12,500 bases of DNA from Symbiodinium natans (taxonomy: Eukaryota > Sar > Dinophyceae > Suessiales > Symbiodiniaceae): the NCBI GenBank assembly GCA_905221605.1, contig CAJNDS010000632.1, positions 1 through 12,500 of the forward strand. Direction: 5' to 3'. Position numbers and translations under genes: made by a program. This document shows, one piece after another, positions 7,016-12,500 of the stretch. The notes beneath the pieces were generated by a model. That model was not told where the DNA came from. It worked only from the letters and a program-made list of their open reading frames with translations, and did no database searches. How positions within the stretch are numbered: the stretch's first letter is position 1; each line of letters begins with the position of its first letter.

Positions 7016-7136
7016 GTTTCGGGTTTCGGGATTAGGTTAGGGTTGTTTAGGGTTTAGGGTTCAGGGTTTCAGGGTGTAGGGCTTCAGCGTTTCAACCCTC
7101 AACCCTCAACCCTAAACCCTAACCCTCAACCCTAAG
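7016..7136. repeat. Head-to-head telomere-like inverted repeat
   Basis: Degenerate TTTAGGG-type units run to about 7092 and are met at once by CCCTCAA/CCCTAAA units to about 7136. The two halves are complementary with almost no spacer and could form one long imperfect hairpin. Confidence 0.75.
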
Positions 7137-7313
7137 CTCTGTCGATTCGGGACTGGTAGCTTAGGGGTGTTGGGTGTTGAGGGAACCGGCGAGCCAGTCT
7201 TAACCTGTCTGCAGCTGGAGACATCGACCTCCTAAAAACCTAAAATGTAAACCCCATTAAGCCCTGAGCCTTAAACTGGTAGACTCACAAACCCCAAAAG
7301 ATGAGCCTCCTGT
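7137..7313. other. Unassigned stretch
   Basis: Mixed sequence without a recognisable gene, RNA or strong repeat apart from scattered ACCCTAA-like words. Confidence 0.3.
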
Positions 7314-7415
7314 ATGGGAGGGGCGAGGAGGGGGGGAGAGGGGGGAGAGGAGAGGGGTGGGCAGGGGGGCGGGGGGGGGAGGGGCGGGGGGCAAAGTGGG
7401 GCAGGAGGAGAGTTT
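7314..7415. repeat. G-rich purine tract
   Basis: About 100 bp of nearly pure G and A with many runs of four or more G, so G-quadruplex or triplex structure is plausible. Gly/Glu-rich and Pro-rich open frames across it are compositional. Confidence 0.8.
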
Positions 7416-7439
7416 TTCGCTGTAGTGGGAAAAGCAGGT

Positions 7440-7880
7440 GTTGACCCTAAACCCTTGGTAAACCCTGCAAACCCTGTAAACCCTATCAATTTAGTATTGA
7501 CCAGGCAACAATTCTGGCTGAATGGCTTATTCACAATTATACGCATACAGTTTATACTACAAAAATAGTTGAATACGGTCTGTATTTATTATTTGTTGCG
7601 CATGCGTAAAACAGCTAAGTACATAAATAAGCTTTGTTTGGGTGACTGTATCATTTGTATGTTTGTATATTTGTAACGTCTGTTTAGAAATTGACCAGCC
7701 CCAGTGTCCCAAAATGGACTCATAAACCATGTAAAGCGTATAAACCCTACAAAAAACACAAACTGTAAGCCCTTTATCGACCCTATAAACCCTGCAAACC
7801 CTATTCAATTATTAAAGACCCAGTAAACCCTTTTATGGACCCTATCTGTCAACCCTACCGTATAGACCCGTTCAACCCTG
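7440..7880. repeat. Decayed telomere-like repeat with AAACCCTRYA units
   Basis: Groups such as GTAAACCCTGCAAACCCTGT at about 7458-7490, 7715-7760 and 7775-7880 are CCCTAAA relatives with 2-4 extra bases between units, separated by AT-rich unique sequence. The minus frame across 7557-7808 is read through these units and is not called as a gene. Confidence 0.55.
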
Positions 7881-8043
7881 TCTCTCTCCCCACGCTCGCA
7901 AGCATGCACGCAACAAATCCGAGACCACTCCATCTTCAAATGCGCGTGACTCATGGACGTGCATAATGAGAGATATTAAGTAAACCACTTATCGTTGCTC
8001 AGTTCATAAGCCCCACAAGTGTACACTTTCAGTTCTATAGGGG
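7881..8043. other. Unique sequence upstream of the plus-strand candidate gene
   Basis: It ends in GTACACTTTCAG at about 8022-8033, a plausible spliced-leader acceptor 10 nt before an ATG at 8044. Otherwise nothing is identified. Confidence 0.3.
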
Positions 8044-8790
8044 ATGGCTGATGCCATGGTTCCTTTGGAGGCACCCTAAACCCTAAACCCTAAACCCTAA
8101 ACCCTAAACCCTAAACCCTAAACCCTAAACCCTAAACCCTAAACCCTAAACCCTAAACCCTAAACCCTAACTAAACCCTGAACCCTGAATTAAACTGGGG
8201 CTAGAGTGAAGGGTCTGGGTTTCAGGCCGCGGTGCTCATGCTGCTGGGCTCAGAGGGCTCTTGGTGTCTGAGGATCGGGTATGAAACCCTCTGAACCCCC
8301 ACAAAAAACCCTAAAACCCTGAACCCTAAAACCCTAAGACCCTAAACCCTAAGACACTAAAACCCTAAAGCCCTAAAGCCCTAAAGCCCTAAACCCTAAA
8401 ACCCTAAAGCCCTAAGACCCTAAAACCCTAAAACCCTAAAACCCTAAAACCCTAAAACCCTAAAACCCTAAAACCCTAAAACCCTAAAACCCTAAAACCC
8501 TAAAACCCTAAAACCCTAAACCCTAAACCCTAAGCCCTAAACCCTAAACCCTAAACCCTAAACCGCATGCGCTCAGCCGCGCCCCTCACCTAGGAGCCTG
8601 GCAAGGCCTCCTTCGGGATATGGAGGGGCTGCCGTCCTGCAGAAGGTCGAAGTCATGAAGGCATGACACTCTCACACCGTGGTTTAGGGTTTAGGGTTTA
8701 GGGTTTAGGGTTTAGGGTTGCTGGGGCGGAAGTTGCACAAGTCTCTGCTCTGGAAGCCTCCGCTCAGATTTTCGCGCTTGCAGAGTCAAG
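8044..8790 (+). CDS. Candidate small-exon gene, unrecognised product
   Basis: Candidate exons are 8044-8070 (MADAMVPLE), 8226-8272 or 8278 (AAVLMLLGSEGSWCL), 8594-8641 (SLARPPSGYGGAAVLQ) and 8716 to about 8790 (VAGAEVAQVSALEASAQIFA). The phases agree with GC, GA or GT donors and AG acceptors. The joined text is Ala/Leu-rich, faintly like HEAT/ARM helices, but matches nothing I can name. Intron 1 holds a 13-unit CCCTAAA array, intron 2 the long array at 8303-8562, and intron 3 ends inside a TTTAGGG array whose TTTAG|GG would be the acceptor. The 8594-8641 island also has strong splice-like signals on the minus strand (CTTCTGCAG, then TAG|GTGAGG). With permissive donors, phase agreement is weak proof. 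Confidence 0.25.
8074..8178. repeat. Telomere-type array (CCCTAAA) x13
   Basis: Thirteen perfect CCCTAAA units from 8074 to 8164, then a degenerate end. It is the longest perfect heptamer run in the window and is flanked by unique sequence on both sides. Confidence 0.95.
8303..8562. repeat. Mixed array with a 12-unit CCCTAAAA core
   Basis: Degenerate CCCTAAA/CCCTAAAG/CCCTAAGA units come first, then twelve perfect octamers CCCTAAAA from 8418 to 8513, then six heptamers to 8562. The octamer equals TTTTAGGG, the telomere unit known from Chlamydomonas. Here it is most simply a local expansion of a slipped unit. Confidence 0.95.
8683..8717. repeat. Telomere-type array (TTTAGGG) x5
   Basis: Five perfect TTTAGGG units, opposite in orientation to the array ending at 8562, with a 120-bp unique island between them. 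Confidence 0.95.
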
Positions 8791-8817
8791 GATCTCATGC
8801 ATTTCACGCACACAAAT

Positions 8818-8927
8818 GGGGGTTTACGAAGAATATAGACCCCCAAATAGTAGGATCCCTTCATCAAAAGGAACCCCAATAAGGTTCCACCCCCCCCCCC
8901 CCCCCCCCCAAAAAATCGTAAACCCCC
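8818..8927. mobile_element. MITE-like element with 12-bp terminal inverted repeats
   Basis: GGGGGTTTACGA at 8818-8829 is matched exactly by its reverse complement TCGTAAACCCCC at 8916-8927. The 110-bp span also holds an inner hairpin (GGAACC at 8870-8875, GGTTCC at 8883-8888) and a run of 20 C at 8890-8909. No clear target-site duplication is visible and no second copy was found in this window, so an incidental inverted repeat remains possible. Confidence 0.35.
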
Positions 8928-9055
8928 CCCAACTGGAACTCCGAAGCTCCTTCAGCACTAACAGCTTTGCTTCTTGTCTGAAAGAGTCGTGCAGCAACAC
9001 TTCATTAAGATCACCGTTGCTGCTGCTACTACTGCAGCCACTATGAGAATGATTC

Positions 9056-10573
9056 TTAAATAGCGAACTCCACATATGGCTCATCTTGCTCTCGGTTCAG
9101 TGTCTGCTCATCACCGCTTTCCAGCGTCTGCACAGCACCTACTTGCTCCTGAGTGTGCTCAGCACGTCCTTGAGCTGGGGATGGCTCGGTTTGCTCTCTT
9201 GAGTCACGCCGGCGGACCACCACCACCACCACCACCACCACCACGGAAGCTCCGACGATTCCACAGACCAGGACGATGGTCGCGGCGAGGAACGGGAAGC
9301 CGGCGTCGTCGAGGTCTGGCTGGCCTAAGAGGGCGGTGGTGGTGGTGGAAGTGCTGATGGTGCTGGTTGTGGTGCTGATGGTGGTGGTGGCGGTGGTGGT
9401 GCCGCTGGTTGTGGTGGTGAGAGTGGTGGTGAGGGTGGCGGTGATGGTGGTGATGGTGGTAGTTCTGGTGGTGGTGATGGTGGTGGTGGTGCTGGTGATT
9501 GTGGTAGTTCTGGTGGTGGTGATGGTGGTGGTTCTGGTGGCGGTGATGGTGGTGATGGTGGTGGTGGTGGTGGAGCCGAGTACGGCTCCACCAACGCGTG
9601 AAGTCACGCAAAGATGCTCTCCAACAAAGGCAATGCCATTGATGTCATCCACCACTGTGCCCAAGGAGAGGTCGTCCACAGCACTGAGGTTGCTTGGATC
9701 ACTGATGTTGATGACCTGCACTGCGATGATGCCGCCGCCGCTCACGCCAACATAAGCGTAGTTGCCATCAATAGCGATGCCGGTTGGCCTGTTCGCAACC
9801 TGGAGATTGCCAAGGACAGATGTGCTGAGCGGGTTGCTGATGTCGACCACGAAGAGGCCGTTCATCAACTCGGAGAGCACAAAGGCCTGCTGGCCAGCGA
9901 TCGCCATGTACTTGGCCCCAAACATGGCGAAATCCACAAAGCTGTATGCGATGGTGATGTTGCTAGGGTCAGTGATGTCAACCGAAACGAAGCGGGCCCT
10001 GTACGTGCACAAAAAAGCAAAGTTCCCGACCACCTCAATGTTCAGGCTTTCGTCGAGTTGTTCGTCCTGGATGCTTCCTAGGACTACGAAGTTGCTCGGG
10101 GTGGTGATATCGACCACGGCCATTGTGCCAGGCGTACTAAACGTGCCCCCCGAAGCAACATAGGCAAGGTTCCCGACGACAGCCAGAGCATCGCTCGGAG
10201 GCATAGTGCCATTGACGGTGGCGTCTACCCTGGTGGGGTTGCTTGCGTTGGTAATGTCGACCACCGCCATTCGAAAGGCGGCCACGTAAGCATATTTGCC
10301 TGCGATCTTGATATCCGTGGCGACGCTAAGGTGATAGGGTTCATGGACGGAGCCGGCGATCGTGGGGCTGCTTGGGTCGGCAATGTTGACTACCTTGAAC
10401 AGACCGGACTGCGAAGCGACATAGGCAAAGTCCCCTGCCGCTGCTAAGCCGCTCCATGTATGGCCGCTGGAGTCTTCCCAAGATCCTAAGATGTTGAGCT
10501 CTGCCTGGCCGAAGGTCACCATGAGCACGAAGAAGGAAGCGGCCATGCTTGCAGCTGACACCGAAGTTGCCAT
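9056..10573 (-). CDS. Secreted/surface LVIVD-repeat beta-propeller protein with Thr-rich stalk and TM anchor
   Basis: The first in-frame ATG is at 10573, giving 505 residues; the frame is open further upstream without an ATG. Residues 1-24 form a signal peptide with a likely cut after VTFGQA. Residues 25-334 hold about seven repeats of 43-48 residues with the pattern GNxAYVAS...L.VVDITDPSNP, the LVIVD type, predicting a seven-bladed propeller. Residues 335-414 are almost only Thr with Ile, Arg and Ser, a probable O-glycosylated stalk. Residues 426-453 are hydrophobic and end in a nine-valine run followed by RRR, a membrane anchor. The remaining 52 residues are a polar Glu/Gln-rich cytoplasmic tail, and the stop TAA is at 9058-9056. 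Partner and ligand are unknown. The gene is intronless, unlike its neighbours, which would fit a retrogene. The upstream minus-strand candidate gene ends about 250 bp before it. Confidence 0.9.
   Translation of the reverse strand: MATSVSAASMAASFFVLMVTFGQAELNILGSWEDSSGHTWSGLAAAGDFAYVASQSGLFKVVNIADPSSPTIAGSVHEPYHLSVATDIKIAGKYAYVAAFRMAVVDITNASNPTRVDATVNGTMPPSDALAVVGNLAYVASGGTFSTPGTMAVVDITTPSNFVVLGSIQDEQLDESLNIEVVGNFAFLCTYRARFVSVDITDPSNITIAYSFVDFAMFGAKYMAIAGQQAFVLSELMNGLFVVDISNPLSTSVLGNLQVANRPTGIAIDGNYAYVGVSGGGIIAVQVINISDPSNLSAVDDLSLGTVVDDINGIAFVGEHLCVTSRVGGAVLGSTTTTTITTITATRTTTITTTRTTTITSTTTTITTTRTTTITTITATLTTTLTTTTSGTTTATTTISTTTSTISTSTTTTALLGQPDLDDAGFPFLAATIVLVCGIVGASVVVVVVVVVVRRRDSREQTEPSPAQGRAEHTQEQVGAVQTLESGDEQTLNREQDEPYVEFAI
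9217..9243. repeat. Trinucleotide run inside the LVIVD gene (valine anchor)
   Basis: CCA/CAC trinucleotides on the plus strand encode the polyvaline part of the membrane anchor on the minus strand. Length changes in threes would only lengthen or shorten the anchor. Confidence 0.7.
9333..9575. repeat. Imperfect GGT/GAT trinucleotide repeat encoding the Thr-rich stalk
   Basis: About 240 bp of GGT with GAT, GCT, GTT, TCT and AGT variants on the plus strand. On the minus strand in frame these are ACC codons with ATC, AGC, AGA and others, giving the Thr/Ile/Ser/Arg stalk. The other two minus frames give His-rich and Pro-rich peptides that are not genes. Confidence 0.85.
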
Positions 10574-10825
10574 GCTCGCAGCTGACACACTGATGAGTTG
10601 GTCTCCTTCTTTAAAACGTTTGAGCCTTGACGTCCCCTTATGATGCAACGCAGATGAAGTCTCTAATTAGCTTGGCACATCGAAATAGCAGACACAAACG
10701 ACTCATGGAATTGCACCAGGTCCTCTGCCTCTTCCCAGGAGTCCGGCGCGCCAAGTGCAGGTGATCACGGCAGGGTTTGCATCACATGGTATCTCCAATG
10801 GAAGGTCTAGTCTAGGCTTAGGAGC
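10574..10825 (-). promoter_or_regulatory. Intergenic region upstream of the LVIVD gene
   Basis: Between the stop of the upstream minus-strand candidate (10826) and the LVIVD ATG. AG dinucleotides usable for leader trans-splicing occur, such as CATAAG|G near 10640. GGCTCAA appears on the minus strand at 10626-10620, too short to claim as a spliced-leader relic. No TATA-type signal is evident. Confidence 0.25.
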
Positions 10826-11918
10826 TTATTGCACAAACACTCCGTGCTTTCCGTCATGGTTCGCAACCAAGCAGACTTCTGGAGAACCGCCAACTTTGCA
10901 TCTCAGTCAGTAAACCGCAACAATTTCCCTCGGAGCTGCAGAGGCTTTGCGCAAGCAGGCCACATTGTAGCGCTGGAGTGATGTACAAGGGTTCAGGGTT
11001 TAGGGATTCGGGGGGGCCAGCGGCAAGGTTCCCGAGAAGGATGCCCCCTTCAGCTACTTCACGCACCATCTTCCACTCCAAGTCAGCACTCCAAGCGACG
11101 CAATTCGTAGAAAAAAACAACTAACCTACACCCAAAACATGCCAAATCCCTGAGTCCAAACTCTGCACAATTTTGCGGTCGCAATGCCACCAAAGTTGTC
11201 ATGCAGGGCCATGGCTTTGGATGTGCACAAATCCGGCGCTGCCCATAATATCAGCTGCAAGCAGCCCTATACACTTAAAACCCTGCGCCTTAACACCCTG
11301 AACAGTTTGGGGCTGTTTAACATGGAGCCCTAGACAGAGGTTGACAAGGGACATCAGGCGAACATCAGCTACAACCCGAAAACTCGGCATCGACCATGCC
11401 AGGGACTCTCCACCAACATCTTCTACGGCGACAACGCCCTTTACCACGGCCTCCTTCTGCTCCCTAAAATCGTCCTCAACACAACGACTTCTTCACCCAT
11501 CATCGACTGAAGAGTCTTCGGCTAATCCAGGGGCCTAAATACTTAGAGAAGGGTTTTGGGTGGTTATTAAGGTGTAATTATACAAAGACACTATTTGCAT
11601 TTATTCTTCTTACATGGTTTACATCTGCATCAGCCAAGGGACCAGACTTGGCAAGCATATGCTGTACGACGGCTTGCAGAAGACTGCCACATCAGGCTCA
11701 TGGGTTCAGTTCGCTTGTGGGCGGGAGAAAAACGATGCCGCTCCCTGCAGTCTCACATTTAGGGCCCTAAACCCTAAACCCTAAACCCTAAACCCTAAGC
11801 CCTAAACCCTAAATAAACCCTTTAACGGGGTGTCAGTCACCTTATGTGCAGCTTCTGGGCATCCTTCGATGCAGTGGGCAGCACTGGTGCGTGTGAGACG
11901 CATGCGAGGCGTGCGATG
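10826..11918 (-). CDS. Candidate multi-exon gene, unrecognised product
   Basis: Candidate exons: 11918-11841 (IARLACVSHAPVLPTASKDA...), 11683-11623 (LLQAVVQHMLAKSGPLADAD), 11474-11329 (DDFREQKEAVVKGVVAVEDV...), 11088-11025 (ADLEWKMVREVAEGGILLGN), 10972 to about 10910 (RYNVACLRKASAAPREIVAV), and a last one ending CLVANHDGKHGVFVQ with stop TAA at 10828-10826. Phases agree at the first four junctions. Exon 1 has canonical signals (CTGCTCCCCCAG; ATAAG|GTGACT); exon 3 needs a GC donor. The last junction is unresolved: an in-frame TGA separates the segments and no good intron fits, so an indel or pseudogene is possible. An upstream exon at 12032-12006 (DLEFDTNLG) also fits in phase. I recognise no family. 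The plus strand offers rival, shorter frames. Confidence 0.38.
11765..11820. repeat. Telomere-type array (CCCTAAA), 7 units
   Basis: Six CCCTAAA units and one CCCTAAG, ending in AAATAAACCC. In the candidate minus-strand gene it lies in the intron after the first listed exon. Confidence 0.9.
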
Positions 11919-11930
11919 CTGGGGGAGCAG

Positions 11931-11979
11931 TTTAGGGTTTAGGGTTTAGGGTTTAGGGTTTAGGGTTTAGGGTTTGGGG
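11931..11979. repeat. Telomere-type array (TTTAGGG) x6 plus TTTGGGG
   Basis: Six perfect TTTAGGG units and a variant, in opposite orientation to 11765-11820. The 110-bp island between them carries the best exon candidate of the minus-strand gene. Confidence 0.95.
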
Positions 11980-12005
11980 TCCTGTCGGGTTCAGTTAGAC
12001 GTGAC

Positions 12006-12225
12006 CCCAGATTGGTATCGAATTCGAGGTCCCTAAACCCTTCTGCATACCCTAAACCCGAAACCACCAGAAGACTTGCTACGGGAGATTGCTGTGATTG
12101 CTGCTCTTCCCTGCCCTACAACCTAAACCCCCAACCCTCCCAGACTGCCCTAAAGACCCTAAACCTATACCACCAAAACCGTGAAAACTTTCCTGTCTAG
12201 CTACTACTGGTACCTGTACCTCTAC
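12006..12225. other. Degenerate repeat with possible upstream minus-strand exons
   Basis: Scattered CCCTAAA words alternate with small unique islands. On the minus strand DLEFDTNLG at 12032-12006 is followed by a GT and preceded by TTTAG, and another open island lies near 12070-12115. These are too short to call alone. Confidence 0.25.
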
Positions 12226-12402
12226 CATATGAAACATGGTTTTTGTTACAAGATTCCCTAAAGGACACCAAATATATACCCAAATATATACGCTCACCAA
12301 TACTTACAAGGAACCCTGAATGCCCTCACCAATAACAACTATATTCACCCTGCTTCATATAACTACCAGTACTCTTCAGCAACCCTAAATACACTCACCA
12401 AT
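12226..12402. repeat. Dispersed repeat, copy B (CTCACCAATA boxes)
   Basis: Copy of the element at 5953-6090. It has CATATGAA, CCCTAAAGGACACC, two CTCACCAATA boxes again 32 bp apart (aligned starts 12286 and 12318), CCT-CTTCATAT, and a third box at about 12387-12402. The copies differ by substitutions and small indels, so the duplication is old or the family is large. Confidence 0.7.
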
Positions 12403-12429
12403 CACAGGTAACATAAACCTGCTACCGAT

Positions 12430-12500
12430 GAAAGCCCTGAAACCTGTGCCCCAAACCCCAAACCCCAAACCCTAAGCCCTAAACCCTAAGCCCTAAGCCC
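12430..12500. repeat. CCCTAAA-type array running off the window
   Basis: CCCCAAA units shift into CCCTAAG/CCCTAAA units and continue to the last base. The total length is unknown. It cannot be told from this window whether it is a chromosome end or another interstitial block. Confidence 0.85.

Noticed and set aside
7557-7808. 83-codon minus-strand ORF
   Set aside because: It is read through decayed telomere-like units and shows no domain or start context.
8074-8717. True chromosome end
   Set aside because: The arrays are bounded by unique sequence on both sides and change orientation repeatedly, so they are interstitial.
9204-9611. His-rich and Pro-rich frames opposite or beside the LVIVD stalk, and a Val-rich plus-strand frame
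   Set aside because: Shadow frames of the GGT/ACC trinucleotide repeat inside a convincing gene.
10620-10626. GGCTCAA upstream of the LVIVD ATG as a spliced-leader relic marking a retrogene
   Set aside because: Only seven bases match the end of the dinoflagellate leader, which is expected by chance.
10895-10912. In-frame TGA in the minus-strand candidate read as selenocysteine (TGA-Leu-Arg-Cys)
   Set aside because: The gene itself is not secure and I could not find a convincing SECIS element downstream.

Overview
The window looks like nuclear DNA from a dinoflagellate, possibly of the Suessiales/Prorocentrum kind; the species cannot be fixed from the sequence. Five things point there. A multi-pass membrane protein carries the SHSW / FLD-ICI-Q / LVLWDPTW-RLWC motif series that I know from large dinoflagellate gene families. 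A secreted LVIVD-type beta-propeller has a Thr-rich stalk. At least one intron fits only with a GA-AG boundary. Telomere-type TTTAGGG repeats are scattered everywhere. Simple repeats are abundant. No bacterial, organellar or viral gene set is visible.

Layout. 1-2061 is gene-poor: GC-rich, poly-G and poly-C tracts, a cluster of palindromic GAATTAGC-T-GCTAATTC repeats, and a tRNA-like head beside it. 2062-5872 (minus) is a four-exon membrane-protein gene. Its 29-codon third exon and its large intron 1 lie among telomere-like arrays, a 283-bp tandem duplication and a TTTC microsatellite. 5873-8040 is mostly degenerate and octameric telomere-like repeat with small unique islands. 8044-8800 may hold a small-exon gene on the plus strand. 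9056-10573 (minus) is an intronless LVIVD protein gene, the clearest single ORF. 10826-12032 (minus) holds what looks like a series of short phase-compatible exons of an unrecognised gene. 12033-12500 is repeat again.

The main observation concerns how the repeats and exons are arranged. Several unique islands of about 100-145 bp are each bounded by a CCCTAAA array on one side and a TTTAGGG array on the other. One island (3136-3222) is an exon by protein motif and phase, so the arrays lie inside introns and are complementary across the exon. In several candidate introns the telomere unit itself (TTTAG|GG) would serve as the 3' splice site. The three minus-strand genes share orientation; the plus-strand candidate would converge on the LVIVD gene. 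I see no functional pathway linking the genes. All splice models are read by eye and have no transcript support here.
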